Assembly: GCF_040115645.1 (NCBI RefSeq)
Contig: NW_027096009.1
Coordinates: 124,001 to 188,000 of the forward strand
Length of the DNA stretch: 64,000 bases
Direction: 5' to 3'
Source: Euwallacea fornicatus
Taxonomy: Eukaryota; Arthropoda; Insecta; Coleoptera; Curculionidae
In this document: piece after piece, positions 49,796-63,700 of the stretch
Layout: each line of letters opens with the position of its first letter
How positions within the stretch are numbered: position 1 is the first letter of the stretch
Notes under the pieces: generated by a model
Told to the model about the DNA's origin: nothing
Seen by the model: the letters and a program-made list of their open reading frames with translations, nothing else
The model's database searches: none
Position numbers and translations under genes: made by a program

Positions 49796-49970
49796 CATGA
49801 CGTAACACATCATGATTGTATCATCTTGAGTTCCCACGGAAAATAGTACTGTATGAGCTCAAACATACAATTTTTTGACTTTTAACATGTTGAAGCTCGA
49901 TAACTTCGGTCAATGAGGACCAAATTTCTTAATCAAAGACTCAAATGAACCATCTCGACGAGATCTTTAA
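49796..49970. repeat. Chimeric G/H monomer marking a one-monomer deletion
   Basis: The front is G (TTCCCACGG, TACTGTATGAG). The back is H (TTTTTTGAC, TTTTAACATG). The last G-specific base is A 49856 and the first H-specific base is about 49876, so the exchange lies within 49857-49875. The related blocks at 53665 and 61581 have complete G and H monomers, so the deletion is specific to this copy. Confidence 0.87.
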
Positions 49971-51553
49971 CATGACGTAACACATCATGATTGTATCATC
50001 TTGAGTTTCCACGAAAAATAGTACTTTATGAGCTCAAACATACAAGTTTTGTGACTTTTCACATGTTGAAGCTCGATAACTTCGGTCAATGAGGACCAAA
50101 TTTCTTAATCAAAGACTCAAATTAACCATCTCGACGAGATCTTTAACATGACGTAACACATCATGATTGTATCATCTTGAGTTTAAAAGAAAAATAGTAC
50201 TTAAAGAGCTCAAACATACAATTTTTGTGACTTTTCACATGTTGAAGCTCGATAACTTCGGTCAATGAGGACCAAATTTCTTAAACAAAGACTCAAATGA
50301 ACCTTCTCGACGAGATCTTTAACATAATGATACACATCATGTTTGTATCATCTTGAGTTTCAAAGAAAAATAGTACTTAATGAGCTCAAACATACAAGTT
50401 TTGTGACTTTTCACACTTTGAAGCTCTATAACTTCGTTCAATGAGGACCAAATTTCTTAATCAAAGACTCAAATGATCCATCTCGACGAGATCTTTAACA
50501 TGAAGTAACACATCATGATTGTATCATCTTGAGTTTCCACGAAAAATAGTACTTAATGAGCTCAAACATACAAGTTTTGTGACTTTTCACACTTTGAAGC
50601 TCTATAACTTCGTTCAATGAGGACCAAATTTCTTAATCAAAGACTCAAATGATCCATCTCGACGAGATCTTTAACATGACGTAACACATCATGATTGTAT
50701 CATCTTGAGTTTCCACGAAAAATAGTACTTAATGAGCTCAAACATACAATTATTGTGACTTTTCACATGTTGAAGCTCGATAACTTCGGTCAATGAGGAC
50801 AAAATTTCTTAAACAAAGACTCAAATGAACCTTCTCGACGAGATCTTTAACATAATGATACACATCATGTTTGTATCATCTTGAGTCTCAAAGAAAAATA
50901 GTACTTAATGAGCTCAAACATACAATTTTGTGACTTTTCACACTTTGAAGCTCTATAACTTCGTTCAATGAGGACCAAATTTCTTAATCAAAGACTCAAA
51001 TGAACCATCTCGACGAGATCTTTAACATGACGTTACACATCATGATTATATCATCTTGAGTTTCCACGAAAAATAGAACTTTATGAGCTCAAACATATAA
51101 TTTTTGTGACTTTTCACATGTTGAAGCTCGATAACTTCGGTCAATGAGGATCAAATTTCTTATTTAAAGACTCAAATGAACCATCTCGACGAGACCTTTA
51201 ACATGGCGTAACACATCATGATTGTATCATCTTGAGTTCCAAAGAAAAATAGTACTTAAAGAGCTCAAACATACAATTTTTGGGACATTTCACATGTTGA
51301 AGCTCGATAACTTCGGTCAATGAAGACCAAATTTCTTAAACAAAGTCTCAAATGAACCATCTCGACGAGATCTTTAACATGACGTAACACATCATGATTG
51401 TATCATCTTGAGTTCCCACGGAAAATAGTACTGTATGAGCTCAAACATACAATTTTTGTGACTTTTCACATGTTGAAGCTCGATAACTTCGGTCAATGAG
51501 GACCAAATTTCTTAAACAAAGACTCAAATGAACCATCTCGACGAGATCTTTAA

Positions 51554-51729
51554 CAGGACGTAACACATCATGATTGTATCATCTTGAGTTTCCACGAAAA
51601 ATAGTACTTAAAGAGCTCAAACATACAATTTTTGGGACATTTCACATGTTGAAGCTCGATAACTTCGGTCAATGAAGACCAAATTTCTTAAACAAAGTCT
51701 CAAATGAACCATCTCGACGAGATCTTTAA
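51554..51729. repeat. Second chimeric H/F monomer
   Basis: The head CAGGACGTAAC and TTTCCACG front of an H monomer run into an F back with GGGACATTT and the GAAGACC variant. It is flanked by G monomers at 51378 and 51730. It resembles 46279 but carries the GAAGACC of its neighbour F at 51202. Either one chimera was copied and later converted, or the same exchange happened twice. Confidence 0.78.
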
Positions 51730-54700
51730 CATGACGTAACACATCATGATTGTATCATCTTGAGTTCCCACGGAAAATAGTACTGTATGAGCTCAAACAT
51801 ACAATTTTTGTGACTTTTCACATGTTGAAGCTCGATAACTTCGGTCAATGAGGACCAAATTTCTTAAACAAAGACTCAAATGAACCATCTCGACGAGATC
51901 TTTAACAGGACGTAACACATCATGATTGTATCATCTTGAGTTTCCACGAAAAATAGTACTTAATGTGCTCAAACATACAATTTTTTGACTTTTAACATGT
52001 TGAAGCTCGATAACTTCGGTCAATGAGGACCAAATTTCTTAATCAAAGACTCAAATGAACCATCTCGACGAGATCTTTAACATGACGTAACACATCATGA
52101 TTGTATCATCTTGAGTTTCCACGAAAAATAGTACTTTATGAGCTCAAACATACAATTTTTGTGACTTTTCACATGTTGAAGCTCTATAACTTCGTTCAAT
52201 GAGGACCAAATTTCTTAAACAAAGACTCAAATGAACCATCTCGACGAGACCTTTAAAATGACGTTACACATCATGATTGTATCATCTTGAGTTTCCATGA
52301 AAAATAGTACTTAAAGAGCTCAAACATACAAGTTTTGTGACTTTTCACATTTTGAAGCTCGATAACTTCGGTCAATGAGGACCAAATTTCTTAAATAAAG
52401 ACTCAAATGAACCATCTCGACGAGACCTTTAACATGACGTTACACATCATGATTGTATCATCTTGAGTTTCCACGAAAAATAGTACTTTATGAGCTCAAA
52501 CATACAATTTTTGTGACATTTCACAGGTTGAAGCTCGATAACTTCGGTCAATGAGGACCAAATTTCTTAATCAAAGACTCAAATGAACCATCTCGACGAG
52601 ATCTTTAACATAACGGAACACATCATGATTGTATCATCTTGAGTTTCAAAGAAAAATAGTACTTAAAGAGCTCAAACATACAATTTTTGTGACTTTTCAC
52701 ATGTTGAAGCTCGATAACTTCGGTCAATGAGGACCAAATTTCTTAAACAAAGACTCAAATGAACCATCTCGACGAGATCTTTAACATGACGTAACACATC
52801 ATGATTGTATCATCTTGAGTTTCAAAGAAAAATAGTACTTAAAGAGCTCAAACATACAATTTTTGTGACTTTTCACATGTTGAAGCTCGATAACTTCGGT
52901 CAATGAGGACCAAATTTCTTAAACAAAGACTCAAATGAACCTTCTCGACGAGATCTTTAACATAATGATACACATCATATTTGTATCATCTTGAGTTTCA
53001 AAGAAAAATAGTACTTAATGAGCTCAAACATACAAGTTTTGTGACTTTTCACATTTTGAAGCTCGATAACTTCGGTCAATGAGGACCCGATTTCTTAATC
53101 AAAGAGCCAAATGAACCATCTCGACGAGATCTTTAACATGACGTAACACATCATGATTGTATCATCTTGAGTTTCAAAGAAAAATAGTACTTAATGAGCT
53201 CAAACATACAAGTTTTGTGACTTTTCACATTTTGAAGCTCGATAACTTCGGTCAATGAGGATCAAATTTCTTAATCAAAGAGCCAAATGAACCATCTCGA
53301 CGAGATCTTTAACATGACGTTACACATCATGATTGTATCATCTTGAGTTTCAAAGAAAAATAGTACTTAATGAGCTCAAACATACAAGTTTTGTGACTTT
53401 TCACATTTTGAAGCTCGATAACTTCGGTCAATGAGGATCAAATTTCTTAATCAAAGACTCCAATGAACCATCTCGACGAGATCTTTAACATGGCGTAACA
53501 CATCATGATTGTATCATCTTGAGTTCCAAAGAAAAATAGTACTTAAAGAGCTCAAACATACAATTTTTGGGACATTTCACATGTTGAAGCTCGATAACTT
53601 CGGTCAATGAGGACCAAATTTCTTAAACAAAGTCTCAAATGAACCATCTCGACGAGATCTTTAACATGACGTAACACATCATGATTGTATCATCTTGAGT
53701 TCCCACGGAAAATAGTACTGTATGAGCTCAAACATACAATTTTTGTGACTTTTCACATGTTGAAGCTCGATAACTTCGGTCAATGAGGACCAAATTTCTT
53801 AAACAAAGACTCAAATGAACCATCTCGACGAGATCTTTAACATGACGTAACACATCATGATTGTATCATCTTGAGTTTCCACGAAAAATAGTACTTAATG
53901 TGCTCAAACATACAATTTTTTGACTTTTAACATGTTGAAGCTCGATAACTTCGGTCAATGAGGACCAAATTTCTTAATCAAAGACTCAAATGAACCATCT
54001 CGACGAGATCTTTAACATGACGTAACACATCATGATTGTATCATCTTGAGTTTCCACGAAAAATAGTACTTTATGAGCTCAAACATACAAGTTTTGTGAC
54101 TTTTCACATGTTGAAGCTCGATAACTTCGGTCAATGAGGACCAAATTTCTTAATCAAAGACTCAAATTAACCATCTCGACGAGATCTTTAACATGACGTA
54201 ACACATCATGATTGTATCATCTTGAGTTTAAAAGAAAAATAGTACTTAAAGAGCTCAAACATACAATTTTTGTGACTTTTCACATGTTGAAGCTCGATAA
54301 CTTCGGTCAATGAGGACCAAATTTCTTAAACAAAGACTCAAATGAACCTTCTCGACGAGATCTTTAACATAATGATACACATCATGTTTGTATCATCTTG
54401 AGTTTCAAAGAAAAATAGTACTTAATGAGCTCAAACATACAAGTTTTGTGACTTTTCACACTTTGAAGCTCTATAACTTCGTTCAATGAGGACCAAATTT
54501 CTTAATCAAAGACTCAAATGATCCATCTCGACGAGATCTTTAACATGACGTAACACATCATGATTGTATCATCTTGAGTTTCCACGAAAAATAGTACTTA
54601 ATGAGCTCAAACATACAATTTTTGTGACTTTTCACATGTTGAAGCTCGATAACTTCGGTCAATGAGGACAAAATTTCTTAAACAAAGACTCAAATGAACC

Positions 54701-55246
54701 TTCTCGACGAGATCTTTAACATAATGATACACATCATGTTTGTATCATCTTGAGTCTCAAAGAAAAATAGTACTTAATGAGCTCAAACATACAATTTTGT
54801 GACTTTTCACACTTTGAAGCTCTATAACTTCGTTCAATGAGGACCAAATTTCTTAATCAAAGACTCAAATGAACCATCTCGACGAGATCTTTAACATGAC
54901 GTTACACATCATGATTATATCATCTTGAGTTTCCACGAAAAATAGAACTTTATGAGCTCAAACATATAATTTTTGTGACTTTTCACATGTTGAAGCTCGA
55001 TAACTTCGGTCAATGAGGATCAAATTTCTTATTTAAAGACTCAAATGAACCATCTCGACGAGACCTTTAACATGGCGTAACACATCATGATTGTATCATC
55101 TTGAGTTCCAAAGAAAAATAGTACTTAAAGAGCTCAAACATACAATTTTTGGGACATTTCACATGTTGAAGCTCGATAACTTCGGTCAATGAAGACCAAA
55201 TTTCTTAAACAAAGTCTCAAATGAACCATCTCGACGAGATCTTTAA
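51730..55246. repeat. 20-monomer block of the right-hand family, copy 2 (3,517 bp)
   Basis: G 51730, H 51906 (175 bp), 52081, J 52257, L 52433, S 52609, 52785, R 52961 (GAGGACCCGATTT), 53137, 53313, F 53489, G 53665, H 53841 (175 bp), D' 54016, A 54192, B 54368, 54544 (GAGGACAAAAT), K 54720 (175 bp), C 54895 (GATTATATC), F 55071 (GAAGACC). Compared with copy 1 it keeps both G and H at 53665-54015, but it lacks the I monomer and the final G-chimera pair. Confidence 0.86.
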
Positions 55247-58236
55247 CATGACGTAACACATCATGATTGTATCATCTTGAGTTCCCACGGAAAATAGTAC
55301 TGTATGAGCTCAAACATACAATTTTTGTGACTTTTCACATGTTGAAGCTCGATAACTTCGGTCAATGAGGACCAAATTTCTTAAACAAAGACTCAAATGA
55401 ACCATCTCGACGAGATCTTTAACAGGACGTAACACATCATGATTGTATCATCTTGAGTTTCCACGAAAAATAGTACTTAATGTGCTCAAACATACAATTT
55501 TTTGACTTTTAACATGTTGAAGCTCGATAACTTCGGTCAATGAGGACCAAATTTCTTAATCAAAGACTCAAATGAACCATCTCGACGAGATCTTTAACAT
55601 GACGTAACACATCATGATTGTATCATCTTGAGTTTCCACGAAAAATAGTACTTTATGAGCTCAAACATACAATTTTTGTGACTTTTCACATGTTGAAGCT
55701 CTATAACTTCGTTCAATGAGGACCAAATTTCTTAAACAAAGACTCAAATGAACCATCTCGACGAGACCTTTAAAATGACGTTACACATCATGATTGTATC
55801 ATCTTGAGTTTCCATGAAAAATAGTACTTAAAGAGCTCAAACATACAAGTTTTGTGACTTTTCACATTTTGAAGCTCGATAACTTCGGTCAATGAGGACC
55901 AAATTTCTTAAATAAAGTCTCAAATGAACCATCTCGACGAGACCTTTAACATGACGTTACACATCATGATTGTATCATCTTGAGTTTCCACGAAAAATAG
56001 TACTTTATGAGCTCAAACATACAATTTTTGTGACATTTCACAGGTTGAAGCTCGATAACTTCGGTCAATGAGGATCAAATTTCTTAATCAAAGAGCCAAA
56101 TGAACCATCTCGACGAGATCTTTAACATGACGTTACACATCATGATTGTATCATCTTGAGTTTCAAAGAAAAATAGTACTTAATGAGCTCAAACATACAA
56201 GTTTTGTGACTTTTCACATTTTGAAGCTCGATAACTTCGGTCAATGACGACCGAATTTCTTAATCAAAGACTCCAATGAACCATCTCGACGAGATCTTTA
56301 ACATGACGTTACACATCATGATTGTATCATCTTGAGTTTCAAAGAAAAATAGTACTTAATGAGCTCAAACATACAAGTTTTGTGACTTTTCACATTTTGA
56401 AGCTCGATAACTTCGGTCAATGACGACCAAATTTCTTAATCAAAGACTCCAATGAACCATCTCGACGAGATCTTTAACATGACGTAACACATCATGATTG
56501 TATCATCTTGAGTTTCCACGAAAAATAGTACTTTATGAGCTCAAACATACAAGTTTTGTGACTTTTCACATGTTGAAGCTCGATAACTTCGGTCAATGAG
56601 GACCAAATTTCTTAATCAAAGACTCAAATTAACCATCTCGACGAGATCTTTAACATGACGTAACACATCATGATTGTATCATCTTGAGTTTAAAAGAAAA
56701 ATAGTACTTAAAGAGCTCAAACATACAATTTTTGTGACTTTTCACATGTTGAAGCTCGATAACTTCGGTCAATGAGGACCAAATTTCTTAAACAAAGACT
56801 CAAATGAACCTTCTCGACGAGATCTTTAACATAATGATACACATCATGTTTGTATCACCTTGAGTTTCAAAGAAAAATAGTACTTATTGAGCTCAAACAT
56901 ACAAGTTTTGTGACTTTTCACACTTTGAAGCTCTATAACTTCGTTCAATGAGGACCAAATTTCTTAATCAAAGACTCAAATGATCCATCTCGACGAGATC
57001 TTTAACATGAAGTAACACATCATGATTGTATCATCTTGAGTTTCCACGAAAAATAGTACTTAATGAGCTCAAATATACAAGTTTTGTGACTTTTCACACT
57101 TTGAAGCTCTATAACTTCGTTCAATGAGGACCAAATTTCTTAATCAAAGACTCAAATGAACCATCTCGACGAGATCTTTAACATGACGTAACACATCATG
57201 ATTGTATCATCTTGAGTTTCCACGAAAAATAGTACTTAATGAGCTCAAACATACAATTTTTGTGACTTTTCACATGTTGAAGCTCGATAACTTCGGTCAA
57301 TGAGGACCAAATTTCTTAAACAAAGACTCAAATGAACCTTCTCGACGAGATCTTTAACATAATGATACACATCATGTTTGTATCATCTTGAGTCTCAAAG
57401 AAAAATAGTACTTAATGAGCTCAAACATACAATTTTGTGACTTTTCACACTTTGAAGCTCTATAACTTCGTTCAATGAGGACCAAATTTCTTAATCAAAG
57501 ACTCAAATGAACCATCTCGACGAGATCTTTAACATGACGTTACACATCATGATTGTATCATCTTGAGTTTCCACGAAAAATAGAACTTTATGAGCTCAAA
57601 CATACAATTTTTGTGACTTTTCACATGTTGAAGCTCGATAACTTCGGTCAATGAGGATCAAATTTCTTATTTAAAGACTCAAATGAACCATCTCGACGAG
57701 ACCTTTAACATGACGTTACACATCATGATTGTATCATCTTGAGTTTCCACGAAAAATAGTACTTTATGAGCTCAAACATACAAGTTTTGTGACTTTTCAC
57801 ATGTTGAAGCTCGATAACTTCGGTCAATGAGGATCAAATTTCTTAATCAAAGACTCAAATGAACCATCTCGACGAGACCTTTAACATGACGTAACACATC
57901 ATGATTGTATCATCTTGAGTTCCCACGAAAAATAGTACTTTATGAGCTCAAACATACAATTTTTGTGACTTTTCACATGTTGGAGCTCGATAACTTCGGT
58001 CAATGAGGACCAAATTTCTTAAACAAAGACTCAAATGAACCATCTCGACAAGATATTTAACATGGCGTAACACATCATGATTGTATCATCTTGAGTTCCA
58101 AAGAAAAATAGTACTTAAAGAGCACAAACATACAATTTTTGGGACATTTCACATGTTGAAGCTCGATAACTTCGGTCAATGAGGACCAAATTTCTTAATC
58201 AAAGACTCAAATGAACCATCTCGACGAGATCTTTAA
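55247..58236. repeat. 17-monomer block mixing right-hand and left-hand types
   Basis: G 55247, H 55423 (175 bp), 55598, J 55774 (AAATAAAGTCTC), L 55950 (ending GAGGATC and AGAGCC), 56126 (GACCGAATTT), 56302, D' 56478, A 56654, B 56830, I 57006, 57182, K 57358 (175 bp), C 57533, D 57709, E 57885, F 58061 (tail AATCAAAGACTC). The C-D-E-F run is the order seen at 353-1056. The block carries several private substitutions at 56253, 56858, 56887, 57074 and 58124. Confidence 0.84.
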
Positions 58237-60700
58237 CATGACGTAACACATCATGATTGTATCATCTTGAGTTTCCACGAAAAATAGTACTTTATGAGCT
58301 CAAACATACAATTTTTGTGACTTTTCACATGTTGAAGCTCTATAACTTCGTTCAATGAGGACCAAATTTCTTAAACAAAGACTCAAATGAACCATCTCGA
58401 CGAGACCTTTAAAATGACGTTACACATCATGATTGTATCATCTTGAGTTTCCATGAAAAATAGTACTTAAAGAGCTCAAACATACAAGTTTTGTGACTTT
58501 TCACATTTTGAAGCTCGATAACTTCGGTCAATGAGGACCAAATTTCTTAAATAAAGACTCAAATGAACCATCTCGACGAGACCTTTAACATGACGTTACA
58601 CATCATGATTGTATCATCTTGAGTTTCCACGAAAAATAGTACTTTATGAGCTCAAACATACAATTTTTGTGACATTTCACAGGTTGAAGCTCGATAACTT
58701 CGGTCAATGAGGACCAAATTTCTTAATCAAAGACTCAAATGAACCATCTCGACGAGATCTTTAACATAACGGAACACATCATGATTGTATCATCTTGAGT
58801 TTCAAAGAAAAATAGTACTTAAAGAGCTCAAACATACAATTTTTGTGACTTTTCACATGTTGAAGCTCGATAACTTCGGTCAATGAGGACCAAATTTCTT
58901 AAACAAAGACTCAAATGAACCATCTCGACGAGATCTTTAACATGACGTAACACATCATGATTGTATCATCTTGAGTTTCAAAGAAAAATAGTACTTAAAG
59001 AGCTCAAACATACAATTTTTGTGACTTTTCACATGTTGAAGCTCGATAACTTCGGTCAATGAGGACCAAATTTCTTAAACAAAGACTCAAATGAACCTTC
59101 TCGACGAGATCTTTAACATAATGATACACATCATATTTGTATCATCTTGAGTTTCAAAGAAAAATAGTACTTAATGAGCTCAAACATACAAGTTTTGTGA
59201 CTTTTCACATTTTGAAGCTCGATAACTTCGGTCAATGAGGACCAGATTTCTTAATCAAAGAGCCAAATGAACCATCTCGACGAGATCTTTAACATGACGT
59301 AACACATCATGATTGTATCATCTTGAGTTTCAAAGAAAAATAGTACTTAATGAGCTCAAACATACAAGTTTTGTGACTTTTCACATTTTGAAGCTCGATA
59401 ACTTCGGTCAATGAGGATCAAATTTCTTAATCAAAGAGCCAAATGAACCATCTCGACGAGATCTTTAACATGACGTTACACATCATGATTGTATCATCTT
59501 GAGTTTCAAAGAAAAATAGTACTTAATGAGCTCAAACATACAAGTTTTGTGACTTTTCACATTTTGAAGCTCGATAACTTCGGTCAATGAGGATCAAATT
59601 TCTTAATCAAAGACTCCAATGAACCATCTCGACGAGATCTTTAACATGGCGTAACACATCATGATTGTATCATCTTGAGTTCCAAAGAAAAATAGTACTT
59701 AAAGAGCTCAAACATACAATTTTTGGGACATTTCACATGTTGAAGCTCGATAACTTCGGTCAATGAGGACCAAATTTCTTAATCAAAGACTCAAATGAAC
59801 CATCTCGACGAGATCTTTAACATAACGGAACACATCATGATTGTATCATCTTGAGTTTCAAAGAAAAATAGTACTTAAAGAGCTCAAACATACAATTTTT
59901 GTGACTTTTCACATGTTGAAGCTCGATAACTTCGGTCAATGAGGACCAAATTTCTTAAACAAAGACTCAAATGAAGCATCTCGACGAGACCTTTAACATG
60001 ACGTTACACATCATGATTGTATCATCTTGAGTTTCCACGAAAAATAGTACTTTATGAGCTCAAACATACAATTTTTGTGACATTTCACAGGTTGAAGCTC
60101 GATAACTTCGGTCAATGAGGACCAAATTTCTTAATCAAAGACTCAAATGAACCATCTCGACGAGATCTTTAACATAACGGAACACATCATGATTGTATCA
60201 TCTTGAGTTTCAAAGAAAAATAGTACTTAAAGAGCTCAAACATACAATTTTTGTGACTTTTCACATGTTGAAGCTCGATAACTTCGGTCAATGAGGACCA
60301 AATTTCTTAAACAAAGACTCAAATGAACCATCTCGACGAGATCTTTAACATGACGTAACACATCATGATTGTATCATCTTGAGTTTCAAAGAAAAATAGT
60401 ACTTAAAGAGCTCAAACATACAATTTTTGTGACTTTTCACATGTTGAAGCTCGATAACTTCGGTCAATGAGGACCAAATTTCTTAAACAAAGACTCAAAT
60501 GAACCTTCTCGACGAGATCTTTAACATAATGATACACATCATGTTTGTATCATCTTGAGTCTCAAAGAAAAATAGTACTTAATGAGCTCAAACATACAAG
60601 TTTTGTGACTTTTCACATTTTGAAGCTCGATAACTTCGGTCAATGAGGATCAAATTTCTTAATCAAAGACTCCAATGAACCATCTCGACGAGATCTTTAA
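58237..60700. repeat. 14-monomer block with J, L, R and repeated S monomers
   Basis: 58237 (CTCTATAA, tail TTTAAAATG), J 58413, L 58589, S 58765, 58941, R 59117 (GAGGACCAGATTT), 59293, 59469, F 59645, S 59821, L-like 59997, S 60173, 60349, 60525 (TCTCAAAG front, ACTCCAATG back). The head AACGGAAC occurs three times within about 1.4 kb (58765, 59821, 60173), a local expansion. There is no 175-bp monomer, so the block is exactly 14 x 176. Confidence 0.85.
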
Positions 60701-63700
60701 CATGGCGTAACACATCATGATTGTATCATCTTGAGTTCCAAAGAAAAATAGTACTTAAAGAGCTCAAACATACAATTTTTGGGACATTTCACATGTTGAA
60801 GCTCGATAACTTCGGTCAATGAGGACCAAATTTCTTAAACAAAGACTCAAATGAACCTTCTCGACGAGATCTTTAACATAATGATACACATCATATTTGT
60901 ATCATCTTGAGTTTCAAAGAAAAATAGTACTTAATGAGCTCAAACATACAAGTTTTGTGACTTTTCACATTTTGAAGCTCGATAACTTCGGTCAATGAGG
61001 ACCAGATTTCTTAATCAAAGAGCCAAATGAACCATCTCGACGAGATCTTTAACATGACGTAACACATCATGATTGTATCATCTTGAGTTTCAAAGAAAAA
61101 TAGTACTTAATGAGCTCAAACATACAAGTTTTGTGACTTTTCACATTTTGAAGCTCGATAACTTCGGTCAATGAGGATCAAATTTCTTAATCAAAGAGCC
61201 AAATGAACCATCTCGACGAGATCTTTAACATGACGTTACACATCATGATTGTATCATCTTGAGTTTCAAAGAAAAATAGTACTTAATGAGCTCAAACATA
61301 CAAGTTTTGTGACTTTTCACATTTTGAAGCTCGATAACTTCGGTCAATGAGGATCAAATTTCTTAATCAAAGACTCCAATGAACCATCTCGACGAGATCT
61401 TTAACATGGCGTAACACATCATGATTGTATCATCTTGAGTTCCAAAGAAAAATAGTACTTAAAGAGCTCAAACATACAATTTTTGGGACATTTCACATGT
61501 TGAAGCTCGATAACTTCGGTCAATGAGGACCAAATTTCTTAAACAAAGTCTCAAATGAACCATCTCGACGAGATCTTTAACATGACGTAACACATCATGA
61601 TTGTATCATCTTGAGTTCCCACGGAAAATAGTACTGTATGAGCTCAAACATACAATTTTTGTGACTTTTCACATGTTGAAGCTCGATAACTTCGGTCAAT
61701 GAGGACCAAATTTCTTAAACAAAGACTCAAATGAACCATCTCGACGAGATCTTTAACATGACGTAACACATCATGATTGTATCATCTTGAGTTTCCACGA
61801 AAAATAGTACTTAATGTGCTCAAACATACAATTTTTTGACTTTTAACATGTTGAAGCTCGATAACTTCGGTCAATGAGGACCAAATTTCTTAATCAAAGA
61901 CTCAAATGAACCATCTCGACGAGATCTTTAACATGACGTAACACATCATGATTGTATCATCTTGAGTTTCCACGAAAAATAGTACTTTATGAGCTCAAAC
62001 ATACAAGTTTTGTGACTTTTCACATGTTGAAGCTCGATAACTTCGGTCAATGAGGACCAAATTTCTTAATCAAAGACTCAAATTAACCATCTCGACGAGA
62101 TCTTTAACATGACGTAACACATCATGATTGTATCATCTTGAGTTTAAAAGAAAAATAGTACTTAAAGAGCTCAAACATACAATTTTTGTGACTTTTCACA
62201 TGTTGAAGCTCGATAACTTCGGTCAATGAGGACCAAATTTCTTAAACAAAGACTCAAATGAACCTTCTCGACGAGATCTTTAACATAATGATACACATCA
62301 TGTTTGTATCATCTTGAGTTTCAAAGAAAAATAGTACTTAATGAGCTCAAACATACAAGTTTTGTGACTTTTCACACTTTGAAGCTCTATAACTTCGTTC
62401 AATGAGGACCAAATTTCTTAATCAAAGACTCAAATGATCCATCTCGACGAGATCTTTAACATGACGTAACACATCATGATTGTATCATCTTGAGTTTCCA
62501 CGAAAAATAGTACTTAATGAGCTCAAACATACAATTTTTGTGACTTTTCACATGTTGAAGCTCGATAACTTCGGTCAATGAGGACAAAATTTCTTAAACA
62601 AAGACTCAAATGAACCTTCTCGACGAGATCTTTAACATAATGATACACATCATGTTTGTATCATCTTGAGTCTCAAAGAAAAATAGTACTTAATGAGCTC
62701 AAACATACAATTTTGTGACTTTTCACACTTTGAAGCTCTATAACTTCGTTCAATGAGGACCAAATTTCTTAATCAAAGACTCAAATGAACCATCTCGACG
62801 AGATCTTTAACATGACGTTACACATCATGATTATATCATCTTGAGTTTCCACGAAAAATAGAACTTTATGAGCTCAAACATATAATTTTTGTGACTTTTC
62901 ACATGTTGAAGCTCGATAACTTCGGTCAATGAGGATCAAATTTCTTATTTAAAGACTCAAATGAACCATCTCGACGAGACCTTTAACATGGCGTAACACA
63001 TCATGATTGTATCATCTTGAGTTCCAAAGAAAAATAGTACTTAAAGAGCTCAAACATACAATTTTTGGGACATTTCACATGTTGAAGCTCGATAACTTCG
63101 GTCAATGAAGACCAAATTTCTTAAACAAAGTCTCAAATGAACCATCTCGACGAGATCTTTAACATGACGTAACACATCATGATTGTATCATCTTGAGTTC
63201 CCACGGAAAATAGTACTGTATGAGCTCAAACATACAATTTTTGTGACTTTTCACATGTTGAAGCTCGATAACTTCGGTCAATGAGGACCAAATTTCTTAA
63301 ACAAAGACTCAAATGAACCATCTCGACGAGATCTTTAACAGGACGTAACACATCATGATTGTATCATCTTGAGTTTCCACGAAAAATAGTACTTAATGTG
63401 CTCAAACATACAATTTTTTGACTTTTAACATGTTGAAGCTCGATAACTTCGGTCAATGAGGACCAAATTTCTTAATCAAAGACTCAAATGAACCATCTCG
63501 ACGAGATCTTTAACATGACGTAACACATCATGATTGTATCATCTTGAGTTTCCACGAAAAATAGTACTTTATGAGCTCAAACGTACAATTTTTGTGACTT
63601 TTCACATGTTGAAGCTCTATAACTTCGTTCAATGAGGACCAAATTTCTTAAACAAAGACTCAAATGAACCATCTCGACGAGACCTTTAAAATGACGTTAC

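Larger units (their letters stand above)
47861..51729. repeat. 22-monomer block of the right-hand family, copy 1 (3,869 bp)
   Basis: G 47861, H 48037 (175 bp), 48212, J 48388, L 48564, S 48740, 48916, R 49092 (with GAACTTAATG), 49268, 49444, F 49620, 49796 (chimera, 175 bp), D' 49971, A 50147, B 50323, I 50499, 50675 (GAGGACAAAAT), K 50851 (175 bp), C 51026 (GATTATATC, CATATAATT), F 51202 (GAAGACC), G 51378, 51554 (chimera). The block starting at 51730 repeats this order with two fewer monomers. Confidence 0.85.
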
